Of a stretch of 64,000 nucleotides of DNA, positions 19,134 through 27,895 are shown piece after piece. Below the pieces are notes generated by a model. It saw only the letters and a list, made by a program, of their open reading frames with translations. It ran no database searches and had not been told where the DNA came from. The translations under genes were made by a program, and so were the position numbers. Source of the stretch: an uncultured Bacteroides sp. Its GTDB lineage: Bacteria; Bacteroidota; Bacteroidia; Bacteroidales; Bacteroidaceae. The stretch spans positions 1 through 64,000 of the forward strand of contig NZ_CABUHK010000022.1 in NCBI RefSeq assembly GCF_902491285.1, written 5' to 3'. How positions within the stretch are numbered: position 1 is the first letter of the stretch; every line of letters starts with the position of its first letter.

Positions 19134-19775
19134 TTACTTCTTGACCATGCTGAAAGTGAATGTTGTAATAGGGAAATCGAGATAATTATCTTCTCCGATT
19201 TTTACTTCTGTTGCTTTGATAATGAACGCAAGTTTTTTGCCTTCATAAGTGTAAGCACCGTTCTTTTCTGCTTGAATCGTTACTGTTATAAGAATTTCAG
19301 CAGGTTCTTCACCCTCTTCCTGTGCTTGCACCGGTGCAATGAATTCTATTTTTAGTGGTTCAGGTTTTAGTTGAAGTAAGATGTTGTTTTTATTTTCATC
19401 GAAAGTCGGCGTATAGGAGATATTGTAGTTGATTTCACCAAGATTAGCAATGATGCCTTCTGCCACTTCATCGTTATCAATAATGCTTTTAATCAGGTCG
19501 TCAACCGGAAGTTTCTTAATCATAATCTGATTGTCTTTTACTTCGGCGGTAACTTCGGCGCCTGCCGGTTTCTCTTCCTCTTTTGCATTTTCCGGTGAAT
19601 TGACAGGCTCGGATTCCGTCAGCATTGTGCCGGAATAAGTACCATCAACATCTTTTAGGGAATATACGGGAATGTTTGAATCATTGTCATCACTGCTACA
19701 TGCTGTAAAAGAAGAAACTATGCTCAGTGCCATTGCAAACAAGACAAAGCGATTAAAACAACAAACTTTTTTCAT
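19134..19775 (-). CDS. Uncharacterised Bacteroidetes lipoprotein (possibly DUF4840/calycin-like)
   Basis: From ATG 19775 the product is 213 aa; ATG 19793 adds six residues. A lipoprotein signal ends at lipobox FTAC (Cys26 from ATG 19775), followed by an acidic SSDDNDS linker. The rest is beta-rich with a VDGTYSGTM opening seen in small Bacteroides lipoproteins of the DUF4840/DUF4925 kind; I cannot tell which from memory. There is a Glu/Pro-rich stretch (PENAKEEEKPAG) near 60. It is monocistronic, with a -7 element at 19823-19830 and its own terminator. Function unknown. Confidence 0.8.
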   Translation of the reverse strand: MKKVCCFNRFVLFAMALSIVSSFTACSSDDNDSNIPVYSLKDVDGTYSGTMLTESEPVNSPENAKEEEKPAGAEVTAEVKDNQIMIKKLPVDDLIKSIIDNDEVAEGIIANLGEINYNISYTPTFDENKNNILLQLKPEPLKIEFIAPVQAQEEGEEPAEILITVTIQAEKNGAYTYEGKKLAFIIKATEVKIGEDNYLDFPITTFTFSMVKK

Positions 19776-19822
19776 TTTAGTTAAAGTTTTCATACTGTTT
19801 AAAAAATTAGATTATTAATTCT

Positions 19823-19830
19823 CAAAATTA
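19823..19830 (-). promoter_or_regulatory. -7 element for the 19.1-19.8 kb lipoprotein gene
   Basis: Minus-strand TAATTTTG (TAnnTTTG), 48 nt before ATG 19775. Confidence 0.5.
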
Positions 19831-19921
19831 AGGTGTACGTACATAGTGTAAATGCTACGGCTAATAGAATACTGCATGAAAGAATAAAAAAAGAAAGAAT
19901 TTTTTGGATGAGTATTGTTAT

Positions 19922-19946
19922 GAAGATCCCTGTTTATGGGATCTTC
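19922..19946. terminator. Terminator of the degenerate hybrid regulator gene
   Basis: Perfect 9-bp stem GAAGATCCC/GGGATCTTC (19922-19930 with 19938-19946), 23 nt beyond the minus-strand stop at 19970, with T-rich complement beyond it. Confidence 0.75.
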
Positions 19947-19969
19947 GGCTATATAACTCAGTATTTGTT

Positions 19970-21706
19970 TTATTGTTTTTTCGTGATAGACTCGCTCGGC
20001 GTTATCCCAAAATACTCTTTGTATTTATGACGGAAGTTCTTGAGGCTCTTCAGCCCGATCATTTCCGGAAGAACGCTGACGGAGTATTTCCCGCTTTCCA
20101 ATAGCTCACGTGCTTTTTCCATGCGAATCCGGTAAATCAGGTATTTGGGTGCTTCTCCTGTCAGTGCTTTCCATTTATTAAAGAAAGCGGTTCTGCTCAT
20201 ATATAATTCAGAAGCGATTTCATCTATCGTCAGATTTTCCTTATCTATATTTCTTAGAATAAATTCTTTAACCTGATTGATGAGGTCGTAATTGCCCTCA
20301 TCTAAGATTTCCTCTTCCTCAACCTCCAGAAATTGCTTTCCGAATATTTTTTGCAGGAATGATTTTCTGAGGAAACGGTTGTTTTTGATAAGGACATTCA
20401 TTTCAATTTTTAAATCTTCGATATGGAAAGGTATACATAAGAATATGTCGGCGAGGGAACTTTCTCTTTTGCTGCGTTGTCCTATGTCTATGCGTGAACC
20501 ATAAAGAATGATTGGAATAACAGAGGTTTCTCTCGATGTTTTTAGCCTCGATGATAGTTCGTTGCCATACATTCCATGAAGCATGATGTCGCAAATCACT
20601 AAATCCGGGTATTCCTCTTTTATACATTCTAAAGCATCCGTGCCGTTTCCGAAGCCTTTTACAATAAAATCCTTTGATAGACGTTCTTCCAGGTATAATC
20701 TGAATTCTTTGTTGCTGTCAGCAAGAACGACCAACGGTTTGGCGGAATTTCTCTTTTGTGAGTCCTTGCCGAACAAGGTATCTATTTTTTCTTCTACCGG
20801 ATTTGACGCAATTTGTATGGCAGCATGTTTGGAGGCACTTTCCGGTGAATCTTTTGAAGGGAATACCAGAGTAATGGAGCGGTTGGAGTGATTAATCATA
20901 ATCTTTCCATTGCATAATTTTATCAGCTTTTTGCAGAATATATTTTTCGCGAAATTGTATTCGAGTTCTTCTTTTCGTTTAGGCAGTTGCCAGTTTTTGC
21001 ATTTGTAGCATTGGACTAGTTTCTTGTTTTCGAAATCAGCTATTTTTATTTGCCAGTTTTTGGAATTTGAGGTGATTAACAGGGTAATCGTTTTTTTTTG
21101 ATCGGTATGGTCTATGGCATTTTTTATGAATTTGTCGATGACCGGTGATATTTTACTTTGGTCGAACCAGACGCTGGTATAACTGAAGTCTGTTTTTATA
21201 TTCAGTTCTACCAGATTGTTGGCAGCATGTGTCTGTAAAGAATCAATTCTGTTTTTAATGAATATCCCCAATTCGTATTCTGAGGAATCCAGCTTTTCAG
21301 AATTTATGAACAATTGCTTCAAATCCATTAATCTGGTTAAATGTACATTGAGGTAAGCTATGTTTTGGATGGCTAATGATAACTCTTGTCTGATATTTTC
21401 GGTGCATATGTCATCATACGCTGTTTTTAGTGGCGTATGGATTAATGTAAGTGGCGTACGGATATTCTCAAAAGAGTCTATGAAATATTGGCTGCTTTCT
21501 TTCAGAAGATTTTTCTCTTTCTGTATCGTAATAATGTGGGCTATAATCCAATAGATTGTGATTCCTCCTGCCAGGAGTATTGAGGTGAAGTTGAGTTGAT
21601 AAAGAATGAGTACCGCTATGCCGCCGGAAACGAGGGATGACGTTTGTATTAAGTATTTCATGTTAATTTGTTTTTTAGTGACGTCACTCAGATGAAATAG
21701 CCCCAT
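19970..21706 (-). CDS. Sensor-less, degenerate hybrid two-component/AraC regulator
   Basis: A 578-aa protein with the domain order of a Bacteroides hybrid two-component regulator but stripped down. It begins with one or two membrane helices (about 16-55) and has no periplasmic sensor. In the HisKA-like region the phospho-acceptor histidine is replaced: SFENIRTPL has Glu80 where SHEFRTPL has His. The kinase domain keeps the N-box (KNAIDHT), but the DxG and GxGxG boxes are not recognisable. The receiver keeps the phosphorylatable Asp373 (VICDIM), yet the conserved Lys is Ile425 (CIPF). An apparently normal AraC HTH pair ends the protein (about 475-578). ATG 21661 (MKYLIQ) is an alternative start. 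It probably controls transcription without being a kinase. Confidence 0.85.
   Translation of the reverse strand: MGLFHLSDVTKKQINMKYLIQTSSLVSGGIAVLILYQLNFTSILLAGGITIYWIIAHIITIQKEKNLLKESSQYFIDSFENIRTPLTLIHTPLKTAYDDICTENIRQELSLAIQNIAYLNVHLTRLMDLKQLFINSEKLDSSEYELGIFIKNRIDSLQTHAANNLVELNIKTDFSYTSVWFDQSKISPVIDKFIKNAIDHTDQKKTITLLITSNSKNWQIKIADFENKKLVQCYKCKNWQLPKRKEELEYNFAKNIFCKKLIKLCNGKIMINHSNRSITLVFPSKDSPESASKHAAIQIASNPVEEKIDTLFGKDSQKRNSAKPLVVLADSNKEFRLYLEERLSKDFIVKGFGNGTDALECIKEEYPDLVICDIMLHGMYGNELSSRLKTSRETSVIPIILYGSRIDIGQRSKRESSLADIFLCIPFHIEDLKIEMNVLIKNNRFLRKSFLQKIFGKQFLEVEEEEILDEGNYDLINQVKEFILRNIDKENLTIDEIASELYMSRTAFFNKWKALTGEAPKYLIYRIRMEKARELLESGKYSVSVLPEMIGLKSLKNFRHKYKEYFGITPSESITKKQ
21677..21688. 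promoter_or_regulatory. 12-bp perfect palindrome at the start of the hybrid regulator gene
   Basis: AGTGACGTCACT is self-complementary. It lies inside the coding frame if translation starts at 21706, or 16 nt upstream of the start if ATG 21661 is used. It could be an operator for autoregulation; no second copy was noticed. Confidence 0.35.
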
Positions 21707-22486
21707 TTCTTTCGTTGAGAAAAAAAGAGGAAATTCACTATCCTAATATTTTACATCATTTTTTGAGAAATGGTGAATATCCTCTAAGTAACAATTATTA
21801 ATCAGTTCTATTTGTTGAACACTTTGTTTACTGTATAAAATTGATACGTTGGAGAGCGTATTGTGTATTGGGTATTATTGAGGAATAACTCAATAAATAC
21901 CATTCTGTATTTTCCCATATATATATAAACTGAACAGATAATGCAGGTCAGGTTTTTATAAAAAGGTATGATTGGTCTGTTTCTACGAAGTAAAAATAAT
22001 GATAAGTTCTAATAAGTAGATGCTACTGTTAGTCTTGAATGTTGAATAGTCGTGTTTTGGTATTAAAAATACGATAAGAGGTATGGTTTAATTAGGTTCT
22101 GTTGGTAGAATATCGTTTGATAGCCTGCAAAATAGCAAAAGAGATGTACCATTTTTCCATTAGGATGTACAAGTGCAACTCTATTGTTGTTTTATTACTT
22201 GGTAAGTTGTGCTATAAAAATGCAGTTTTCTTCTGATAAAAAGTGAAAAGACTATAGATGATTTTTGTAAACTTATAGAAAATAAGGGGCTAATGACTTA
22301 AAATGTTGATTATTAGCGCTGCCACATTTTTGTTCTTCCCCGTATAATACTTAAGATAAGAACAAAAATGTGGCAGTGTTTAAAGGTGAAAAATCTTCGG
22401 TTGTTACTACTCTTATTTGGGGCTCGAAGCTTTCCCACCAGTTAATCATATGAGCGTTGGAAGAGTTAGTAGCTTCCGAAGGATGA
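21707..22486. other. 780-bp AT-rich gene-free region
   Basis: No reading frame here has a recognisable product or start context. The only structure I see is the long inverted repeat at 22315-22380. No clear TAnnTTTG element for the regulator at 21706 was found. Confidence 0.6.
22315..22380. repeat. Long perfect inverted repeat
   Basis: Perfect 19-bp arms (22319-22337 and 22358-22376) enclose a 20-nt spacer, and weaker pairing extends to 22315/22380. No T-run follows on either strand, so it is not a standard intrinsic terminator. It lies 107 bp beyond the stop of the LamG lipoprotein gene. Confidence 0.8.
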
Positions 22487-23758
22487 TTATTCTTTATTTT
22501 TCTGTGTCACTTCGATACCTGCAGGCCATAGTACTGCTTTGTTGTAGGCTTTCGCATCATTTCCGTGACCGGAGTAATCTTTGGCTATGTCGCCTTCGCC
22601 TTCGTTAAACTTCCAGTAGGCGCAGAGACCGGGAGCGTTCTCGGGATCTTCTACGTTGTACATATTCTTGTAGATTTCCTGTTGTGTGCGGGCTGTGTTC
22701 CATATGCGTACTTCACAGATTTCACCATCGAGCTGTCGGCTCATGTCATCGGGTTCGCCGTAGGAGTGACCTATTTTGAACATGAACTGTTTGCCGCGTT
22801 CCTGCAGGCCGAGGTTGATGGCTTCGCCACTTCCGTAGTCTTCGGCGTGGCTTTGTTCACGTCCGTCAACGTAGATGGAGGCGGTGCGCGCTTCGGTGTC
22901 GTAAACCACGGCTACGTGATACCATTCATTGGGGAGCAGCAATTTGCTGTTGTCGGCATTGGGAATTTTGTTTTCCTGGGCGGCGAATTGTAATTGCTGC
23001 AAGGGGAATCCGGCATCACCGAGGCGCAACAGGCAGTATTGCTCGATGCCCATGATGGTACAGATGTTTTTCGTTTCGGAACCGTATTTGAAGTCGTTCA
23101 CACGGATGATGGCTTCAAAGGTGAGTTGTTTCAGACCGTTCACGATGCCGGCAGTGGGACTGTTTTTGTCGAATCCGGGCACTTCGAAATAGTTATCCTT
23201 CAGGTTGACGGCGGTGGTGATGGCGCTGGAACGTCGGATGATGTAACAAATGGTTTTCGAGCCATCGAGGATACCAATTCCTCCTGTCGCTTGACTGATG
23301 GTGACGGGCAGTAGGTAGCCGTTGTCGATGGTGAGTTCAGTGAGGGCGGCGAAGTCGATGTTGACGGGGGCAGAGGTGGTTTTACCTTGCGGGATGATGG
23401 CTTGCTCGGTGGAGAAAGTGTAATATTTGGAGTCGAGCAAGGTGTAGTCTGTTTCTAGGCGGGCGTTGTAGGAACTTACCAAGGTGGGGTCTACTTTGAA
23501 GCTGACGTTGACATCGCTACCCGTCGGTTGCGAGAGTTGGGCGGCGATTGTTTGTTGTCCGGTTTCAATGAGACGGTTGAAGGTGAAGTTTGCCACGTCC
23601 TTCTGTTGGGCGACGTCGAGATAGACTACGTTGTCGAAAGGAGTGGCGTTGCTATAGTCTTTGTTGTCGCAGGCGGCTACGGATAGTAGCATAGCTGCTG
23701 CAAGGCTTGCGAAGGAGGCGTTAGTTAGGATGCCTCGGAGGGTTCTTGTTGTTTTCAT
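22487..23758 (-). CDS. DUF1735 / LamG-domain surface lipoprotein
   Basis: A 423-aa lipoprotein (lipobox VAAC, Cys29 followed by DNKD, the acidic context used for surface export in Bacteroides). Residues about 40-165 match the DUF1735 beta domain often found in SusCD loci. Residues about 185-405 form a LamG/concanavalin A-like domain, including NEWYHVAVVYDTEARTASIYVDG and YWKFNEGEGDIAKDYSGHGNDA. No catalytic motif is seen, so a glycan-binding role is likely. It follows the endoglycosidase gene in the same direction, but a terminator hairpin lies between them, so it may be transcribed separately. Confidence 0.88.
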   Translation of the reverse strand: MKTTRTLRGILTNASFASLAAAMLLSVAACDNKDYSNATPFDNVVYLDVAQQKDVANFTFNRLIETGQQTIAAQLSQPTGSDVNVSFKVDPTLVSSYNARLETDYTLLDSKYYTFSTEQAIIPQGKTTSAPVNIDFAALTELTIDNGYLLPVTISQATGGIGILDGSKTICYIIRRSSAITTAVNLKDNYFEVPGFDKNSPTAGIVNGLKQLTFEAIIRVNDFKYGSETKNICTIMGIEQYCLLRLGDAGFPLQQLQFAAQENKIPNADNSKLLLPNEWYHVAVVYDTEARTASIYVDGREQSHAEDYGSGEAINLGLQERGKQFMFKIGHSYGEPDDMSRQLDGEICEVRIWNTARTQQEIYKNMYNVEDPENAPGLCAYWKFNEGEGDIAKDYSGHGNDAKAYNKAVLWPAGIEVTQKNKE

Positions 23759-24112
23759 GGCATTTGAATTTTTGTTTTTTTACGGGATTGATAAATATAT
23801 GTCGTTTCGAATTTCTTCGTTGGGTTTTCTGTTTTCGTTAATGTCCGTCCATCGGGTGTTGCCGATGGGTGGACGGTATGTTGTTGATACTTTCTCTTAC
23901 GGTGAAGCATTGTTATGAGAATTAGCTTTGTGCATAGCTGTGGGCTTTGGTTTTGAAATGAAAAAACGGGAGTGCTACCTGTGAAAGTATAGCTTTATGG
24001 CAATGCACTTTTGGACAGACACTCCCGTCTTTTTTTATTTGTTTCATTTGATGCAAGGACTGCTTTTAAATTCTTGCAAAAAAATCACCTCAGATAGGTG
24101 TACGCAACTCTG
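23759..24112. other. 354-bp spacer between the endoglycosidase and LamG genes
   Basis: Contains the long-loop terminator hairpin (23961-24036) and a stretch just upstream of the LamG gene where a promoter is expected, but I found no exact TAnnTTTG match there. No gene is supported. Confidence 0.6.
23961..24036. terminator. Long-loop terminator after the endoglycosidase gene
   Basis: Perfect 9-bp stem (23966-23974 with 24020-24028) bounded by AAAAAA on the left and CTTTTTTT on the right, enclosing a 45-nt insert. It can act on minus-strand transcripts leaving the gene at 24113. Confidence 0.6.
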
Positions 24113-25048
24113 CTAGTAGTTTTTAGGATATGAAGTACCAGTATAGCTTACAGTTTTTCCACCCCATACTCGTGAAGCAAAATTATTCATTTTTCCGGAA
24201 GCATCACTATTGCGTACATTGAACATCATGATAGCGCCATAGCCGTCATAGTAATCTGCAGCTTCTTGAATTTGCCAGTCAGCAGGATAGCCTTGGGTGT
24301 ATTGTATTGACATACTTGCCCACTTGCTGTCTGCAAATCCGGAAGGAGCGCTCCAATCGGTACCGAAGTTAGGCCACATGTAGTCAAGGGCATTCTTTGC
24401 ATTCTGGTTGAAGCCAGTGGCGTAGCCGTAATGGAAAGCGGTAATCAATTTGCCGGACATTTTACTATTTGCACGTAATGCTGTGATCAATGCACTGAAG
24501 TTAGTACCACTAGGTGACGGAGTACCTGAAATTTTGCCGTATTCAGCATATTCGTCATCAAAGTCTACACCGTCAAGTCCGTTATCATAGACGCAATCAG
24601 CTACCTGGTTTGCAAATGACGTTATTTGACTGCTAGTTAAGTTTGCGAAACCAACACCTGTATGGTCGCCCAGCAAACCTAGTAATACCTTGATACCTTT
24701 AGCCTGCAAAGGTTGCACCAATGTGTTTTTATGATTCAAAATGTAAGTCTGGTTCGGGTTGTGATACAACTCAACAGTTGAAACTGTACCGCGAATGTTT
24801 GATGCGAACAATATCACATGATCCACTACATAGTCTTTCTCCGCTTCTGTACCGGTGAAGTAGTATTCACCCATATTCAACGGATTAATATCGTTTGTCT
24901 CGATATACGTCGTCAACTTCGGGGTTTTAAGGCTTACGGCACGAGTGCTGGCTGTTTCAGTATTCTGAGATTCTGTCAATAAATCTTCGTTGTTGCTGCA
25001 ACTTGCAATAAACAACGCCATGAAAAGAACTAATAAATAATTTTTCAT
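24113..25048 (-). CDS. GH18 endo-beta-N-acetylglucosaminidase, Endo H-like
   Basis: Predicted surface lipoprotein that cuts the chitobiose core of N-glycans. The 311-aa protein has a lipoprotein signal (lipobox IASC, Cys17, then SNNED). The GH18 catalytic motif is intact: DGVDFDDEYAEYG at 159-171, with the assisting Asp164 and acid Glu166, the same string I recall in Streptomyces Endo H. The size is that of a single TIM barrel. It is the enzyme gene of the SusCD locus, downstream of two inactive GH18-fold proteins. High-mannose N-glycans are the likely substrate by similarity; the exact glycan preference is not readable here. Confidence 0.93.
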   Translation of the reverse strand: MKNYLLVLFMALFIASCSNNEDLLTESQNTETASTRAVSLKTPKLTTYIETNDINPLNMGEYYFTGTEAEKDYVVDHVILFASNIRGTVSTVELYHNPNQTYILNHKNTLVQPLQAKGIKVLLGLLGDHTGVGFANLTSSQITSFANQVADCVYDNGLDGVDFDDEYAEYGKISGTPSPSGTNFSALITALRANSKMSGKLITAFHYGYATGFNQNAKNALDYMWPNFGTDWSAPSGFADSKWASMSIQYTQGYPADWQIQEAADYYDGYGAIMMFNVRNSDASGKMNNFASRVWGGKTVSYTGTSYPKNY

Positions 25049-25181
25049 CTTTTTCTTTTTTTAAGTTAATAACTGAAATGAAAAAATGCAGTTTCTGTTT
25101 TTGTACACCTCCTTTTTTAAATGTTGCTATTGATATAAAGATTATGTATTTACTACTATAATATTAAATGTGTTTTCGTAT

Positions 25182-26810
25182 TTACCAATCTTTTCTAAAA
25201 GGGTTCGCGTCAGGACCGGAGCTTGCTGTCGCATACAGTCTACCTGCTGTATAACGTGTGGTTCCGGCTTTTTGAGTGTCACTATCGAAGTTCCATGTAT
25301 AACCGTCATCCATAAATCGGGAAATGCTATATCCGCTTATCATGTTTTCAGTCGCAGTTTCATAACCAGCATACTCTTGACCGATTAGGTCATTTCCGTA
25401 AACCAGAATATTGCTCTTTTTATTTCCTATAGTTTTCCATTTGGTTATAATTTCTGATGCGGGATCTCTAATTTCTTTATCATTGTCATTATAGCAAGGG
25501 ACATTTACACTTCCGTAACATGATGCGTTCAATCCGGCAATGGACTTGCGCGTATATTTACTATAATCCTGGGGGCTACCTTCGAGATTTGGGTTAATGA
25601 CTTGCAAGATTTCTGTTGGCGAAACGTATCCGTGCCATGCGTAGTCTATGTAGCTGCCTACTTTGATGCCTCCACATTTGTCGACATCATAGAAATATTC
25701 TGTTGCGTCTCCTTTATCAACTAGTGTCAGTAATTTGCCGGGCAAGGCTTCACTCAATTTCTTGATTAGCATGGGGTATGAAGTGGTGTTCATTTCCGGT
25801 ATTCCTGTTTTGCCATATTTGCTGTCTTCGTCCCATAGGTTTATGCCGTCAAGGTCGTAACGTTCTACCACAGCTTTTACTTGGCGGACGAAGTCGGTTA
25901 TTTGCGTAGCATTCATGTTGCAAAAGCCTATGCCTTGACCGCCATTCTCAATACAAATGCATATTTTACGATTGTGTACTTGAATCGGACGGAGATATTT
26001 ATTACTATGTTCCAATACATAACCTAAATCAGTACCTAAAGTAAACATAACACGCTGACTGAGAGCATCGTAGTTTATCGTTGCTCTTTTTAAGTTTATA
26101 ATATTCCCCAAACTATAAATCTTTCTGGATTGGCCCTTGGGCTGAGCAGTGATACCAAAAGCGTTGGCAATGTATGGCTGGTAGGTTTCTGTATTCACAT
26201 AAAATACAGAAGTCAGATTGGGTAATAACTCCGGTATATCTTCCGGTATTCCCGGATTAGGTTCGATAGTTGTCGCTTTCTTTTCAATATATATTCTATA
26301 ATATAGCGCTTGTTTTTCTGCTTGTGCTTCTACATTTGTTGCGGCTTTTTCTATGGTGAGTGCCAATAGATAAAGCGTTCCGATCTCCAATCCATCGGTA
26401 GAGATTGTCGCTTTTATAGCGGCAGATGTTTGCTTTCCGGCGGCTATGGTGAGTGTGCCATCGTTTTCGAAGCGCATGTTGGCAGTGGGGAACGTTTTTG
26501 TTTCGAGATTGTATTTTTCGTTGTAAGCGTCTGCCAACGCTTCGTTGGCAATCGCTTTCAGGGTGACAGTACTTGTAGCGGGCTTAGTCAATGTATAGCT
26601 GATGTATTCGTTGCTTTCCTCGTCTTCTTCATACAAGTCGATGTCTATTAGATTCGACAAGGTTCTTTCACTGCGTAAGATTCCTCCTACACTGTTCATT
26701 GGCGTTTCATCGGGTAGCGTACCACCGATTTGTGTGATATCTTCTGCGGTGCATCCCATCATTGCTAACAGTAACATGGAGAGCGCGAAGTATTTGAATG
26801 AGTTATTCAT
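25182..26810 (-). CDS. DUF1735 plus GH18-like lipoprotein, catalytically degenerate
   Basis: From ATG 26810 the product is 542 aa with lipobox MMGC (Cys20, then TAED); the frame is open a further 60 bp upstream. An N-terminal DUF1735-like beta domain (about 35-185) precedes a GH18-type barrel (about 215-530). The catalytic motif is damaged: DGINLWDE at 321-328 has Asn324 and Trp326 where active enzymes have Asp, although Glu328 remains. Loss of the Asp that positions the substrate acetamido group argues against normal hydrolysis. A surface glycan-binding role for the N-glycan locus is the best reading. Confidence 0.88.
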   Translation of the reverse strand: MNNSFKYFALSMLLLAMMGCTAEDITQIGGTLPDETPMNSVGGILRSERTLSNLIDIDLYEEDEESNEYISYTLTKPATSTVTLKAIANEALADAYNEKYNLETKTFPTANMRFENDGTLTIAAGKQTSAAIKATISTDGLEIGTLYLLALTIEKAATNVEAQAEKQALYYRIYIEKKATTIEPNPGIPEDIPELLPNLTSVFYVNTETYQPYIANAFGITAQPKGQSRKIYSLGNIINLKRATINYDALSQRVMFTLGTDLGYVLEHSNKYLRPIQVHNRKICICIENGGQGIGFCNMNATQITDFVRQVKAVVERYDLDGINLWDEDSKYGKTGIPEMNTTSYPMLIKKLSEALPGKLLTLVDKGDATEYFYDVDKCGGIKVGSYIDYAWHGYVSPTEILQVINPNLEGSPQDYSKYTRKSIAGLNASCYGSVNVPCYNDNDKEIRDPASEIITKWKTIGNKKSNILVYGNDLIGQEYAGYETATENMISGYSISRFMDDGYTWNFDSDTQKAGTTRYTAGRLYATASSGPDANPFRKDW

Positions 26811-26907
26811 AAGATTGATTTTATAGTATTTATACATTGCTTTTTTATCATTAGTCTTGGTTCTCGGCAAACTAATATTCCATAATTACTATCCTCTTAC
26901 TTTCGTT

Positions 26908-27864
26908 TTACATTGACGGGTTCATCGTCTGTATAGCCGTCCGGCAAGTATGATAATTTTTTTCAGGTTGATAATAATCTTCGCCTATGGAATATATTGC
27001 CATTCCCGCCAAAGGACCTAAACCGACTACGCGATTGGGCATTTCGAGCACGGCATTATGCCATTTCCCGTCTTCATCCGCTAATTTGCCGTTCATCTTG
27101 GTAGCGAGTACCAGTTGTGCCTTGGATAGCGTTGTGTGCATCTCTAGCGTATTTGCCACTAGCAGTTTCAATGCTACGGCTCTCTCTATATAGGCAGTGT
27201 TGAGCACCACGTAGTCCAGCTTTTCCATGTCGGCGGCATCCACAAAGCTAGGATCTCCTTCAAATACGAGCGCTTTTCCGGTAGCGGATAGTTTAGAGAC
27301 AATCAGCCGTGCAGATGCCTTGCGGGCAGCCTGTTCGTCATCCGTTCCGCCGTAAAGAGGTAATCCGCTGAAAGCGAAACCATCCATTTTTAGTTCTGCA
27401 ACAGTGGCTACCGCTTTGTCCAGCCATGCGCCCAGAGTAGCGTCATCGGGGAGTTCCGCCATCTTCTTGGCGTAATCTACGTGGTAAAGCACGCGGGTGC
27501 TTTTCTCTTGTAGTCCGGGAATGTCCTCACGGTCGGAAGCAGTGATGTTCTCTGAGTTTGCCAACGTGACAAAGTCCAGCGAATCGGGCAGTGAACGGAG
27601 ATATTCGCCTTCGTTCTTTGAAGGCTCAACGCCGTTGTTGAAGTTGGCGTAGGTGATGTAGTGCGGACGTTCGAGTTTGTAGACGCGCAGTGATTCCGTA
27701 TAGCGTGCCCAAAGTTCGGGATTTTGCTTACTTGGGTCCTGAATGGTGTAGTCCACTTCTTCCGGGTCTGTCCAGTCTTCGCAAGACGTAAACAGGAATC
27801 CTCCGGCTATTGCGACTGTCAGGAGACAAGCCATCAAATTGGATTTCAAATATCTGTGTTTCAT
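26908..27864 (-). CDS. GH18-like lipoprotein lacking catalytic residues
   Basis: A 318-aa lipoprotein (signal with lipobox FTSC, Cys28, followed by EDWTDPEE). The body resembles a GH18 TIM barrel, with HYITYANFNNG near 70 and the motif position MDGFAFSGLPL. There Asp161 remains, but the other residues are Ala164, Ser166 and Leu168, so the catalytic Glu is absent. It lies directly after SusD, the usual slot of a surface glycan-binding protein. I infer binding, not hydrolysis. Confidence 0.85.
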   Translation of the reverse strand: MKHRYLKSNLMACLLTVAIAGGFLFTSCEDWTDPEEVDYTIQDPSKQNPELWARYTESLRVYKLERPHYITYANFNNGVEPSKNEGEYLRSLPDSLDFVTLANSENITASDREDIPGLQEKSTRVLYHVDYAKKMAELPDDATLGAWLDKAVATVAELKMDGFAFSGLPLYGGTDDEQAARKASARLIVSKLSATGKALVFEGDPSFVDAADMEKLDYVVLNTAYIERAVALKLLVANTLEMHTTLSKAQLVLATKMNGKLADEDGKWHNAVLEMPNRVVGLGPLAGMAIYSIGEDYYQPEKNYHTCRTAIQTMNPSM

Positions 27865-27895
27865 ATCTTTTTGTTTTTCAAGGTTTTACTTTCAA

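Noticed and set aside
19970..21706. Functional classical hybrid two-component system
   Set aside because: The phospho-acceptor His, ATP-binding glycine boxes and receiver Lys are missing and there is no sensor domain, so a normal signalling role was not assigned.
22319..22376. Invertible promoter segment of the kind found in Bacteroides
   Set aside because: The 19-bp arms enclose only 20 nt with no promoter element, too short for the usual invertible segments; kept only as an unexplained inverted repeat.
22565..22993. 142-aa + strand open frame opposite the LamG gene
   Set aside because: Shadow frame of a GC-richer coding region; no start signals or homology recognised.
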